From positions 868,001 to 932,000 of the forward strand of contig JADJQN010000003.1 in assembly GCA_016712745.1 (NCBI GenBank): a stretch of 64,000 nt of DNA, written 5' to 3'. Numbering within the stretch: the first letter of the stretch is position 1; each line of letters opens with the position of its first letter. The position numbers and the translations under genes were made by a program. This document shows, one piece after another, positions 9,269 through 17,982 of this stretch. A model generated the notes under the pieces. That model was not told the DNA's origin. It saw only the letters and a list, made by a program, of their open reading frames with translations, and did not search any database. This DNA is from Sandaracinaceae bacterium. GTDB lineage: Bacteria; Myxococcota_A; Polyangia; Polyangiales; JADJQN01.

Positions 9269-11566
9269 GTGCGCTCTCGCAAGACTCTTTGGCTCATGTT
9301 TGCGCTCGTCGGTGTCGCGCTCTTTGCGATAGGCGGCGCAGATGCCGATGTCGGAACAATCGCGCCCGAGCTCGCGATTGGCTCCGTGGACACGAACTTC
9401 CACGTCGATTCGGTTCGACCGGCCGCGACTTCAGCGCTCGGTCGTGCGCGCAGTGCACTGGACGAAGGCAATGCGCAGCGTGCGGTAGACATCGCGCGTG
9501 CTGAGCTGTCGACTGTGCAGGGGCGCGATCGCGCCGAACTTCTCTTCTTCGTTGCTCGCACCGAAGAGGACCGCGGACAGATACGCGCAGCCTTGGACGC
9601 GTACGCGCAAACGGCGGCTCTGGCCGATCCGCTGGCCGCCACGGCACACCTCGAGCGCGCCGAGCTTCTGGTCGATCGACCCGCGGATATTTTGCGCGAA
9701 GTTCAACCGCTTACTGCCACCGCATGGAGCGGGCAACGTCGAGCGAAGGAACTCGAGGCGGTTGCCCTCGCACGGCTTGGCCGTTGGGAGGAAGCTGCGC
9801 CCCGTTTACGCGCATTAGTCGCATCGGCCTCCACACGATCCGCGGCCTACACCGTTGCTGCACCGCTTGCTGATTGGCTCGCCACGCAATCGACCGAGGA
9901 AGCGCGTCTTGAAGCCCTGTCGCTGTATCGTCGCATCGCGTCGCGGATTCCCACATCGACTCTCGCGACCGCCGCCGAGGAAAAGGCACAGCGTCTGCTC
10001 GCGTCATTCCCGTCCCGACGTCGCCAGAGTCTTTCAGCGATCGCCGTGAGCGATGCGTTCGTGCGCGCCGATGTCTACTTCGATGCCATGCATCACGACG
10101 AAGCCGTGCATGCGTACGGAGAGATCGCCGCTCGACGAGATGTGAGTAGCGACGAGCGATGTCGCGCCCTTCTCCGCCAAGGTCAAGCGATGATACGCCA
10201 TCGCGAACGCGCCGAAGGAATCGCTACGCTCGCTCGCGTGACCGAAGAATGCCCAGCCGATGACACCCGTGCGTGGGCGCGCTTCAGCGCGGCAAAAGCG
10301 TCGGTCTCTCTGGGCCAGCGCGAAGACGCGCAAAGCAACTTCCAGGCGCTTCTTCAAGAAGCGCCCGATCATCGTCTGGCGGACGACGCCTTGTATCGCT
10401 CCGCGCTCGTCGCCATCGACAATGGCGACGAAGAGTCGGCCGTAACCTCCTTGCGACGACTTGTCGCGTCGTACGAGCACGGCGACATGCGCGGCGATGC
10501 GCGCTTTCGCTTGGCATGGACCGCACGCAAGACCGGTCACTTTGAGGATGCGCTCCGGGAGCTTGAGGCGAGCATCGCCGAAGGCCCGATGGAGGTTGCC
10601 GAAGACATTCAAGGGCGCGCGGCGTATTGGCGTGCCCGCACGCTCGATGACCTACACCGCTCGACGGATGCCGCAGCAGCGTACGAAGCGCTTATCCGTG
10701 CGATGCCGCTTAGCTTCTATGGTCAGCAAGCGTGGGCGCGTTTACGAGAGCGCAACGCGCCGCGGGCCACAGCACTTGTGCAAGAACTGCTTGCGCCAAG
10801 CACCCAAGCACCGCCGTTGACCTTCCCGTCGCGCGTCGAGATGCACAGCGATGCTTTTGCGCGCGCGGTATCGATGCTGCGAGTCGGCGATATTACGCGC
10901 GCGAAAGAAGAACTTGGCGCGCTGGGCCTGCTCCGCGATGACGCTGATATCGAAGCGGTCTGGCTAACGGCGGCGATGCTAGAGAAGGCCGGGGACGTTG
11001 CGTCATCGACCATGCTCGCGCGGCGCCGCCTCCTCGCGTACCTCACGACCGCTCCGCGCGAGCGTGCCCGCGCACTCTACCGCGTGGTCTATCCGCTCGC
11101 GTTTGAGCACGTGCTCGACGAGGCCGCGGACGAGGCCCACGTACCCTCTGCTCTGATGCGAGCGATCGCACGCGAGGAGACCAACTTCGACCCGCACGGA
11201 GTGTCAGCGGTGGGCGCGCACGGAATCATTCAACTCATGCCCGGTACGGCGCGGCGCTTCGCGCAGCCTTTGGGTTTGCGCTCCGACGTAACGTCGCTCG
11301 AGCGACCGGAGATCAACTTGCGCGTTGGTGGTGCGTTCCTGCACTTCCTCCTTGCGCGTTATCCGAACCACGCGGGCCTCGTACCCGCCGCCTACAATGC
11401 AGGTGAAGGCGCAACGGATCGCTGGTTGCGCGAGCGGCCGACAATGTCATTCGACGCATGGGTAGAAGAGATCCCCTACGAAGAGACGCGGCGCTACACG
11501 CGTCGTGTGCTTCAGACCTACGGAATCTACGCGGCGCTCGCCGGCGAAGCGCTCCCCAACTTCTAA
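9269..11566 (+). CDS. Slt-type soluble lytic transglycosylase with TPR-like superhelix
   Basis: 765 residues from a GTG. An N-terminal hydrophobic segment (LWLMFALVGVALFAIGGADA) is a signal peptide or anchor. Residues about 50-600 are repeated helix pairs of tetratricopeptide type. The C-terminal 140 residues are the goose-lysozyme-like SLT domain: AIAREETNFDP, with Glu637 the expected catalytic acid, then AHGIIQLMPGTA and PAAYNAGEGA. These enzymes cleave the MurNAc-GlcNAc bond of peptidoglycan to give 1,6-anhydro ends, in remodelling or in making room for envelope machines. The domain order matches Slt70. It converges on dnaJ with a 5-base gap. Confidence 0.9.
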   Translation: MRSRKTLWLMFALVGVALFAIGGADADVGTIAPELAIGSVDTNFHVDSVRPAATSALGRARSALDEGNAQRAVDIARAELSTVQGRDRAELLFFVARTEEDRGQIRAALDAYAQTAALADPLAATAHLERAELLVDRPADILREVQPLTATAWSGQRRAKELEAVALARLGRWEEAAPRLRALVASASTRSAAYTVAAPLADWLATQSTEEARLEALSLYRRIASRIPTSTLATAAEEKAQRLLASFPSRRRQSLSAIAVSDAFVRADVYFDAMHHDEAVHAYGEIAARRDVSSDERCRALLRQGQAMIRHRERAEGIATLARVTEECPADDTRAWARFSAAKASVSLGQREDAQSNFQALLQEAPDHRLADDALYRSALVAIDNGDEESAVTSLRRLVASYEHGDMRGDARFRLAWTARKTGHFEDALRELEASIAEGPMEVAEDIQGRAAYWRARTLDDLHRSTDAAAAYEALIRAMPLSFYGQQAWARLRERNAPRATALVQELLAPSTQAPPLTFPSRVEMHSDAFARAVSMLRVGDITRAKEELGALGLLRDDADIEAVWLTAAMLEKAGDVASSTMLARRRLLAYLTTAPRERARALYRVVYPLAFEHVLDEAADEAHVPSALMRAIAREETNFDPHGVSAVGAHGIIQLMPGTARRFAQPLGLRSDVTSLERPEINLRVGGAFLHFLLARYPNHAGLVPAAYNAGEGATDRWLRERPTMSFDAWVEEIPYEETRRYTRRVLQTYGIYAALAGEALPNF

Positions 11567-11571
11567 CTGGC

Positions 11572-12648
11572 TTACTCGCCTTTGGCGATCATCTCGCGCA
11601 GCTCCGCGAGTAATTTTTTCGCTTTGCTCGAGAGCTTCTTCGGGATGTCCACATGCACGATGACGACGAGATCTCCACGACCACGGCCCTGCAAGCGCGG
11701 AAAGCCTGAGCCTGCGAGCACAACGTGGTCACCCGGTTGCAAACCCGCGGGCACTTTCACCTTAGTCGTCTTGCCGTCCAACGTCGGGATCGTGACTTCG
11801 GTGCCAAGTGCCGCATCCGGGAAGGAAACGTGCATCTCGTAGATCAAATGCTCGCCTTCGCGTTGATAGCGATCGTGCGGCTCAAGTTGCACTGTCACGT
11901 AAAGGTGACCAGTCGGGCCACCGCGCGTTCCGGGCTGCCCTTTGCCGGGCACGCGCAGCGTTTGGCCATCGTCGATCCCTGCTGGCAGCGGCACGTTGAC
12001 TGTTCGCCGCACGTTTACTTCGCCGCGACCCGCGCAGGATTCACACGGCTTGGTGACAACAGAGCCTTCGCCGCGACACTGAGGACATGGCGATGACATG
12101 ACAAACATGCCGCGCGACTGCGCGACCTGACCACGTCCACCACACATCGAACAATTCTGGCGCGTTGTGCCCGCTGCTGCGCCCGAGCCGTCGCAGGTCT
12201 CGCACGGAGACGGATGCTCGATCTCGATGTCCTTTTTTACGCCCTCGAGTGCTTCGGCGAGCGTGATCGAAACGGCGACGCGGAGATCTCCGCCCCGCTG
12301 GGGTTGGTCGCGACGCGGACGCCGCCCGCCGCCGAACACGTCGCCAAAAAAATCCTGACCGAAGATGTCGCGAAACTGGCTGAAGATGTCTCCGACGTCG
12401 CCGACGCCGTGATAGCCCTGCGCGTCGAGCCCAGCATGGCCGTAGCGATCGTAGGCCGCGCGCTTGTTCGGGTCGTTCAAGACCTGAAACGCTTCGGACG
12501 CTTCCTTGAACGCTTCCTCGGCAGCAGCGTCTCCCGGATTGCGGTCCGGGTGGTGCTTGAGGGCGAGCGCCTTGTACGACTTCTTGATGACGTCAATGGT
12601 CGCCGTGCGTTCAACCGACAGGACTTCGTAGTAATCGCGCTTCGCCAT
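11572..12648 (-). CDS. dnaJ: Chaperone DnaJ
   Basis: 358 residues from ATG 12648 (MAKRDYYEVL). It has the full class I layout: J domain residues 3-67 with the HPD triad (KHHPDRN), Gly/Phe-rich linker with FFGDVFGGG, four zinc-binding CxxCxGxG repeats (CETCDGSG, CSMCGGRG, CPQCRGEG, CESCAGRG) and the two C-terminal substrate-binding beta domains. It stimulates DnaK ATPase and delivers unfolded clients. No dnaK or grpE is adjacent. A 19-bp dyad lies 28 bases upstream of the start, which may be regulatory. I see no CIRCE element. Confidence 0.97.
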   Translation of the reverse strand: MAKRDYYEVLSVERTATIDVIKKSYKALALKHHPDRNPGDAAAEEAFKEASEAFQVLNDPNKRAAYDRYGHAGLDAQGYHGVGDVGDIFSQFRDIFGQDFFGDVFGGGRRPRRDQPQRGGDLRVAVSITLAEALEGVKKDIEIEHPSPCETCDGSGAAAGTTRQNCSMCGGRGQVAQSRGMFVMSSPCPQCRGEGSVVTKPCESCAGRGEVNVRRTVNVPLPAGIDDGQTLRVPGKGQPGTRGGPTGHLYVTVQLEPHDRYQREGEHLIYEMHVSFPDAALGTEVTIPTLDGKTTKVKVPAGLQPGDHVVLAGSGFPRLQGRGRGDLVVIVHVDIPKKLSSKAKKLLAELREMIAKGE

Positions 12649-12675
12649 GAAAAGGGGCCCTACCCTAAGCATTGG

Positions 12676-12694
12676 AGCCCTTGGGTCAAGGGCT
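12676..12694. promoter_or_regulatory. Perfect 19-bp dyad between dnaJ and agmX-like gene
   Basis: AGCCCTTG at 12676-12683 and CAAGGGCT at 12687-12694 form a perfect 8-bp inverted repeat around GGT. It sits in the 113-base region between two divergent genes, 28 bases from the dnaJ start and 67 from the other start. It could be an operator or an RNA hairpin in a leader. It does not match CIRCE. Confidence 0.4.
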
Positions 12695-12761
12695 ATCAAA
12701 GAATCATGTGTTTTGTGGAACCTTCCTTCACCCCTGCTGTCAATACGGGCGGAGGTGGTTC

Positions 12762-14216
12762 ATGGAATCCCCGAAACTCGCGCTTGAAGTGATTCAGATG
12801 TGGGCGGACGTCCCGCAAAAAGAAGAGCTCTATCCCGCAGGCAAAAGCGTGACGATCGGAGATCACACCGACGCTTCATTCATGCTGCCGACGGAGTTGG
12901 TTGCCGAATCATTCACGCTCGCCGAAGCGGATGGCGACGTATGGACGTTGCGCATTCCCGCAGGCGCCACTGCACAGATTGAGATGAATGATGCGAGCGG
13001 GGCTCGCGCCATCGATCCCATGACACTCCCCACGGACGCGATGGGCACTCGCAGCGTGCGCATGATCGAGAATATGCGCGTGCGCATCGAGCTCGGCGCG
13101 TTTTCATTTTTCGCACGCGTCACCGAATCAACCCCCAAAGCGGAAACTTCGCCGATGGTGAAGTGGAGCGACCATCGCTGGTTGCTCGTGTCGGTTCTTG
13201 GTCACGTTGTGTTCTTGGCGGCGCTCTTCTTTGCGCCACCGCGCGCTGGTGCTCTCGTGCTCGACATGGATGGCCGCACTGCCGAGCGCATTCGTGTGAC
13301 GATTGATGCTGTCGAGCAAGAACGACTCGAGCAGCTTTCTCACGACGCCCCCGGCGAGAGCGGCGCCCAAGGCTCGCCGATGACCGGTGAGAGCGGTGTA
13401 GCAGGCGCAGAGACCGAGACGCGTCATACGGGTGGCGGCATTCAGGTGCGTGGTCCGGCAACTCGACGCGAAGTACCTCTCACCGTGGCTCAAGTCATGA
13501 ACCTCAACTCACTCGGCGCGCTGGCTTCGTTCACCGCATCGCTCTCCAGCATCAGCTCGCCGTTCGGAGCGGCGAACGCCCTCGGAGCCGCTGATGTCGA
13601 TGCGTACGGTGACATCAACTCCGCTATCCCCGGATTCTCGCCCGGCAGCAGTGGCTTCGGCATGATCGGTATCGGTCGCGGCGCGTGTCCTCCGGGCGCG
13701 AACTGCACTGCCGGTGCAATCGGTGTTGGCGAGCTCGGAACCGGCGGCATGGGCCGCGGATGTGACGAAGCACAATTCGCGCAGTTCGTGCGCGAGCTGG
13801 GACGCGCCGCTGCGGTGGATCGCTGTTCGGGTGTGGGCGGACCGGGCGTCGGCATCGGCACTCCGGGACGTATGCACCACGGTTCGCGTGTTCCTAACCC
13901 CATTGGCGGCGTGCCCACTACCAGCGGCGGCCTTTCACGTGAAGACATCCGCCGCGTCGTGCAGCGTCATCTTCCCGAAGTACGTCACTGTTACGAGCAA
14001 GCGCTCATGGTGCGTCCGGACCTCGAGGGTCGTGTCAGCGAGCGCTTCGTGATTCAACCCGATGGCCGCGTGCAAGGTGTCGTTCTCGCCGACAGCTCCA
14101 TGCACAATGGCGAAGTCGAGAGCTGCGTCACTCAAGCAGTAGCTCGCTGGAGCTTCCCGCAGACCGAATCTCCCACCATCGTCACCTACCCCTTCACCTT
14201 CGTTCCCGGTAACTGA
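12762..14216 (+). CDS. AgmX/PglI C-terminal domain protein with FHA-like N-terminus
   Basis: 484 residues; the start is set by a strong Shine-Dalgarno GGAGGT at 12751, 5 bases before ATG 12762. Residues 1-120 look like a small FHA-type beta sandwich. One membrane helix follows (LLVSVLGHVVFLAALFFAPP, about residues 143-163), then a low-complexity Gly/Ser/Ala linker. The last 95 residues match the TonB-like AgmX/PglI C-terminal domain (IRRVVQRHLPEVRHCYEQAL ... TYPFTF). AgmX/PglI proteins are known from Myxococcus adventurous gliding. The domain is likely periplasmic and envelope-binding. A paralogous tail occurs in the protein at 26429-27205. Confidence 0.82.
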   Translation: MESPKLALEVIQMWADVPQKEELYPAGKSVTIGDHTDASFMLPTELVAESFTLAEADGDVWTLRIPAGATAQIEMNDASGARAIDPMTLPTDAMGTRSVRMIENMRVRIELGAFSFFARVTESTPKAETSPMVKWSDHRWLLVSVLGHVVFLAALFFAPPRAGALVLDMDGRTAERIRVTIDAVEQERLEQLSHDAPGESGAQGSPMTGESGVAGAETETRHTGGGIQVRGPATRREVPLTVAQVMNLNSLGALASFTASLSSISSPFGAANALGAADVDAYGDINSAIPGFSPGSSGFGMIGIGRGACPPGANCTAGAIGVGELGTGGMGRGCDEAQFAQFVRELGRAAAVDRCSGVGGPGVGIGTPGRMHHGSRVPNPIGGVPTTSGGLSREDIRRVVQRHLPEVRHCYEQALMVRPDLEGRVSERFVIQPDGRVQGVVLADSSMHNGEVESCVTQAVARWSFPQTESPTIVTYPFTFVPGN

Positions 14217-14235
14217 CCACCCCACGTTCGACTAG

Positions 14236-14273
14236 CGCACGCGCACGAGACGAGTCAGTCTCCTGCGCGTGCG
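14236..14273 (+). promoter_or_regulatory. Hairpin containing the hemW start codon
   Basis: A 10-bp perfect stem (CGCACGCGCA 14236-14245 with TGCGCGTGCG 14264-14273) continues, after one C/C mismatch, into a 5-bp stem GAGAC/GTCTC with loop GAGTCA. The GTG start of hemW (14269-14271) lies inside the 3' arm, and an in-frame TAG at 14233 rules out an upstream ATG. The hairpin could end transcription of the preceding gene (no U-tract follows) or limit hemW translation. Confidence 0.6.
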
Positions 14274-15420
14274 GCCAATTTCGGTCTACATACATTTTCC
14301 GTGGTGCTTGCAAAAGTGTCCGTACTGCGACTTCGCCACGCGGCCGATCTCACGTGCTGACGTTCCGCATCGTGATTACGCCGATGCGCTTCTGAGGGAA
14401 CTGGCCATGCGTGCGCCAGCCCTGCGTGACGCCTCTCTTGTCTCGGTCTTTTTCGGCGGCGGAACTCCTTCGTTGTGGGATGCCAAAGAGCTCGAGCGCG
14501 TGCGCAACGCCATTCTGCAGTCGTTCGCGCATGTTACGGACGACGTCGAGGTCACCGTCGAGTGCAACCCGTCTTCGCTCAATCGCGAGAAGGCCAAAGC
14601 GCTCGTAGGCATTGGGGTCAACCGAGTCTCAATCGGCGTTCAATCGCTCAACGATGCGCGCCTGCGCTATCTCGGACGCCTGCATGACACGGATGGCGCG
14701 CTCTGCGCAGTGTCGGAGGCGATGGAAGAGGTGCCTCGGGTGAGCGCCGACTTGATGTTCGGCATGCCTGAGCAGAGCGGCAGCGACTTTGCGGCGGAAG
14801 TGACGCGGCTCCTTTCACTTGGCCTTCGCCACGTCTCGGCCTACTCGCTCACGATCGAGCCCAACACGCAGTTCGGTGCGCTCGCGAAAAAGGGGCGATT
14901 GCCGCTCGCGATTGAGGACGACGTTGCGGAGTGTTTTGCGCAAGGCAGAAGCGCCTTCGCAGAGCAGGGCCTGCTTCCCTACGAAGTGAGCAACTACGCA
15001 GTGCCCGGAGAAGAAGCGCGACACAATCAACACTATTGGCGCGGCGGCGCCTACCTCGGGCTCGGCGCGGGCGCGGTGGGTTGCTTGCCTACGGACGGCG
15101 CGAGCGCGCGTCGCTATCGCAACAACGCTGACCCCGCGCACTACATGCAGAACGCGTCGCGCAACGAAGTGGAAGACTTCGAAGAGTGTCTCTCGCCCGA
15201 GGACCGTGTGCGCGAAGCTCTCATGCTTGGTTTGCGCACTCGTGAAGGGATGCATCTCGATCATGTGCGAAGCGAGCTCAAGATTGACCCGCTGATAGAG
15301 CGGCAAAAGGCGCTCCAAAAGCGGCTTGCCACCGGCGACGTCGTCCTCGAAGACGGCTTTTTGCGCGTGCCTTCCGAACGCTGGCTGACGCTCGATTCGA
15401 TCGTGCGCGATCTATTTTGA
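14269..15420 (+). CDS. hemW: HemW-like radical SAM heme chaperone
   Basis: 383 residues from GTG 14269. The radical SAM motif CLQKCPYC lies at residues 13-20 directly after SVYIHFPW, and FFGGGTPSL and SIGVQSL follow in the order seen in HemW/HemN-like proteins. Length and the lack of a long N-terminal extension favour HemW, the heme-trafficking protein once annotated as coproporphyrinogen dehydrogenase, over true HemN. The next two genes encode CcmA- and CcmB-like heme-export subunits joined by 4-base overlaps, so all three are probably one transcript about heme delivery. The start codon is buried in a strong hairpin. Confidence 0.9.
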   Translation: MRPISVYIHFPWCLQKCPYCDFATRPISRADVPHRDYADALLRELAMRAPALRDASLVSVFFGGGTPSLWDAKELERVRNAILQSFAHVTDDVEVTVECNPSSLNREKAKALVGIGVNRVSIGVQSLNDARLRYLGRLHDTDGALCAVSEAMEEVPRVSADLMFGMPEQSGSDFAAEVTRLLSLGLRHVSAYSLTIEPNTQFGALAKKGRLPLAIEDDVAECFAQGRSAFAEQGLLPYEVSNYAVPGEEARHNQHYWRGGAYLGLGAGAVGCLPTDGASARRYRNNADPAHYMQNASRNEVEDFEECLSPEDRVREALMLGLRTREGMHLDHVRSELKIDPLIERQKALQKRLATGDVVLEDGFLRVPSERWLTLDSIVRDLF

Positions 15421-16121
15421 AAGAGGCGCCGCGCACGTTACGCTCGCAGCGCGTGGATTTCGACATCGTCAAAGCCGTGGGCCTCACCAAACTCTACGGG
15501 CCCACGCGCGCGCTCGCCGGTGTCGATATCACGTTGCGCGCGGGAACGATTACCTCGATCGAAGGGCCCAATGGCTCCGGCAAGTCCACGCTCGTGAATA
15601 TTCTCTCGCTCATCATGCGTCCATCGCGTGGCGATGTGCGCTACGGGGAGCTCACGGCCAAGGACAACGCTGAGGAAATTCGAAAGCGTCTTGGGCTTCT
15701 TTCGCATAGCGCAATGCTCTATCCCGATCTAACCGGGCGCGAAAACCTCACACTGTTCGGATCGCTGTACGCCCTCGACAACATCGAGAAACGAATCGAG
15801 GACGCCATCGCGCGTTTCGAAACGAAGAGCTTTCTCGATCGACCCGTGCGCACCTATTCGCGCGGCCAAACGCAGCGCATCGCTCTATCGCGCGCGCTCT
15901 TGCACACCCCACGTTTGCTTTTGCTCGACGAGCCCACCACGGGTCTCGATGAAGCGTCGCAAGCACGTTTCGTCAGCGCTGTGCGCGAAGAGAAAGCACG
16001 AGGCGCTATCATCGTCCTTGTTACGCACGACGATGCACTGGCCACCTCGCTTGCCGATGTGCGCGTTCGTTTGGAACGAGGCCGTCTTGCCGAGTCCGTT
16101 ATTGAGGCCAAAAGCGCATGA
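15417..16121 (+). CDS. ccmA: CcmA-like ABC transporter ATPase
   Basis: 234 residues if it starts at TTG 15417, overlapping the hemW stop; GTG 15453 is an equally good start. Walker A GPNGSGKST, signature loop YSRGQTQR and Walker B LLLLDEPTTGLDE are all intact. The SRGQ form of the signature and the short length are typical of CcmA, which with CcmB powers release of holo-CcmE during cytochrome c maturation. The overlap with a CcmB homologue supports the call. Genes for CcmC, CcmE, CcmF and CcmH are not in the window. Confidence 0.85.
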   Translation: MKEAPRTLRSQRVDFDIVKAVGLTKLYGPTRALAGVDITLRAGTITSIEGPNGSGKSTLVNILSLIMRPSRGDVRYGELTAKDNAEEIRKRLGLLSHSAMLYPDLTGRENLTLFGSLYALDNIEKRIEDAIARFETKSFLDRPVRTYSRGQTQRIALSRALLHTPRLLLLDEPTTGLDEASQARFVSAVREEKARGAIIVLVTHDDALATSLADVRVRLERGRLAESVIEAKSA

Positions 16122-16795
16122 GCACGCTGCGCACAGCCTGGCTCATCGCCAAAAAAGATCTGCGCATCGAATCACGCAGCGGCGAGATATTGATCACGAC
16201 CTGCTTCTTCGCGGTTCTGATCGCGGTGCTCACCTCACTGTCGTTCTATATCGACGACACCAATACGCGAATCATGGCGCCGGGCGTGCTTTGGCTGAGC
16301 CTCGCTTTCTCCGGTGTGCTCGCGATGAGTCGAAGCTGGGCGCGCGAACGCGAAGAAGGCGTGATGCGCGCGCTTTTGCTCTCGCCCTCGTCGCGGGCGG
16401 GAATCTACTTGGGCAAAGCGCTCGGTGCCTTTGTCTTTCTATGCATCGTCGAGACTCTGCTTCTACCCTTGGTGGCGCTCCTCTTTCACATCGATCTTTT
16501 GCCGGTGATAGGTCGCCTCGTCTCTCTCCTTTTGCTCGGCACATTTGCGTTTGTCGCGGCTGGCACCCTCTTCTCGGCCATGAGTGTTCGCACGCGCGCG
16601 CGCGAGCTGATGCTCAGTGTCGTTCTCTTCCCGCTGATCGCGCCGGCTTTGCTTGCAGGCGTCGTTGCCACGCGCGAGGTGCTCGGCGGCGGTCCGATGT
16701 CGGAGACCATTGCGTGGATGCGCATCCTTGGAGCCTTCGACCTAGCGTTTCTTGGCGCAGGGCTCGCGCTCTTCGACTCGCTCCTCTCGGAGTAG
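16118..16795 (+). CDS. ccmB: CcmB-like heme exporter permease
   Basis: 225 residues, overlapping ccmA by ATGA. It has about six hydrophobic helices and the CcmB features LRIESRSGE near the N-terminus, SFYIDD, and REREEGVMRALLLSPSSRAGIYLGKAL between helices 2 and 3. It is the inner-membrane partner of CcmA in cytochrome c maturation. The operon ends here: the next gene is on the other strand, and 11 bases separate the convergent stops. A TlpA-like thioredoxin there suggests a broader heme-protein maturation locus. Confidence 0.87.
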   Translation: MSTLRTAWLIAKKDLRIESRSGEILITTCFFAVLIAVLTSLSFYIDDTNTRIMAPGVLWLSLAFSGVLAMSRSWAREREEGVMRALLLSPSSRAGIYLGKALGAFVFLCIVETLLLPLVALLFHIDLLPVIGRLVSLLLLGTFAFVAAGTLFSAMSVRTRARELMLSVVLFPLIAPALLAGVVATREVLGGGPMSETIAWMRILGAFDLAFLGAGLALFDSLLSE

Positions 16796-16806
16796 CAAGA
16801 CGCGTT

Positions 16807-17415
16807 TTAGAGAAATGACTCGATAAGCTCGAGTGCGATGGGATTGGACCAGTCGCGCGCCCCGTCGATGCGCGCTCGAATGATTCCTTCACCGTCGATG
16901 ATCCACGTCTCCGGATACAAGCGCGTTCCAAACTTGCCGCGTACGATCGCGCGCTCCGGATCGAATAGCACCTTCAACCGCGAGTTTGGCGGCATGACCG
17001 ACGACACGGCTGCCCAACCTGCATCGACCGAAACCGTCACGAGCTCGATGTCGCTCCGGCGACGCAAGACCATGGCGAGCTGCTCGAACGTTGGCATTTC
17101 CTCGACGCACGGGCCGCAGGTCACGGACCAGAAATTCATCACGACGACTTTGCCCCGATGCTGCGAGAGCCGCCACGGAAGGCCGCGTTGGTCGTTCAGC
17201 GTAAAGTCGGGCGCGCGTCGGTCGTTGCCGAAATAGCCTTGCTCGGGGGTCGCGCCGCTCGCGAGCATATCGAAGGGTCCGTCGCCGAGCATTGCGCGCG
17301 CCGGCGCTTCGCGGCGACGCACTTCGCTGTCGGCCGCCGCGCGCGCGAAAATGAAGACGAGCGGAGCGCCAACGCACAATGCGATCAAGGTCGCGATGAG
17401 CTCACTGCTCTTCAT
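16807..17415 (-). CDS. TlpA/ResA-like membrane-anchored thioredoxin
   Basis: 202 residues. Residues 5-25 form a single N-terminal membrane helix; residues 67-202 are a periplasmic thioredoxin fold of the AhpC/TSA-Redoxin type, with the active site Cys100-Gly-Pro-Cys103 (SVTCGPCVEEMPTF) and the cis-Pro loop at LYPETWIID. Such proteins reduce disulfides in apocytochrome c or other exported proteins. It is downstream of, and 9 bases from, the DUF1285-like gene on the same strand and faces hemW-ccmAB, which supports a role in cytochrome maturation. CGPC is the thioredoxin-like form rather than the CEPC seen in many ResA proteins. Confidence 0.87.
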   Translation of the reverse strand: MKSSELIATLIALCVGAPLVFIFARAAADSEVRRREAPARAMLGDGPFDMLASGATPEQGYFGNDRRAPDFTLNDQRGLPWRLSQHRGKVVVMNFWSVTCGPCVEEMPTFEQLAMVLRRRSDIELVTVSVDAGWAAVSSVMPPNSRLKVLFDPERAIVRGKFGTRLYPETWIIDGEGIIRARIDGARDWSNPIALELIESFL

Positions 17416-17424
17416 GCGCGCACG

Positions 17425-17925
17425 CTAAGATTGTTGAGGCACAAGCGCAAGCGGATCGACAACGGTTCGCGGGCGCACTATTTCGCCCCCGATTCGCAGT
17501 GTTTGCCCCTCCTTGTCTTCACCCACCAAGGGCTCGAGCAAAAACATTGCATGGCGATCGAAGCGAGCGACCATCGTGCCTTCGCGCACGTCGCAATAGA
17601 GCGCCCCCTCGGGCCCGACGCGCAGCGAAGGCGCGACCAACCGCTCTTCGCGATCATCGGAAAGCTTTAAGGTGATCCCGCCATCGTCGATCGCAACCGA
17701 GCGCACGAAGAGGGGCGCGCCTTCAATCGTCACGTAGGCCCAGTTGATGTCGTTGCGCAAACAGTAGCGGCCGTCCTCCGCGCGCTCGAGCCAGCAATCG
17801 AACGCGTGCGTCAGATTCGGATGCTCGAGCGGATCGCCATCCTGAAACCAGCGCCCTTCTGCGTCACGGACGATGGTCGTTTCGCGGGAGCGTCCGGCAT
17901 TTGCGAGAAGGTCGTTGGGATCCAT
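17425..17925 (-). CDS. DUF1285-like conserved protein
   Basis: 166 residues from ATG 17925. The sequence contains the DUF1285-type pattern WFQDGDPLEHPNL near the N-terminus, NDINWAYVTIEGAPLFV in the middle and beta-rich C-terminal strands (GALYCDVREG). No signal peptide or membrane segment is present, so it is a cytoplasmic protein of unknown function. It is followed after 9 bases by the TlpA-like gene, so the two are probably co-transcribed. It is divergent from the GNAT gene across a 57-base gap. Confidence 0.7.
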   Translation of the reverse strand: MDPNDLLANAGRSRETTIVRDAEGRWFQDGDPLEHPNLTHAFDCWLERAEDGRYCLRNDINWAYVTIEGAPLFVRSVAIDDGGITLKLSDDREERLVAPSLRVGPEGALYCDVREGTMVARFDRHAMFLLEPLVGEDKEGQTLRIGGEIVRPRTVVDPLALVPQQS

Positions 17926-17982
17926 GGTTGTCCTGCTTGACGTGGTAGGGCCACAAGACGAGCATGGCAACACAAGGCGCGC

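Noticed and set aside
12649..12761. CIRCE heat-shock operator upstream of dnaJ
   Set aside because: The dyad present (AGCCCTTG/CAAGGGCT) differs from the TTAGCACTC-N9-GAGTGCTAA consensus.
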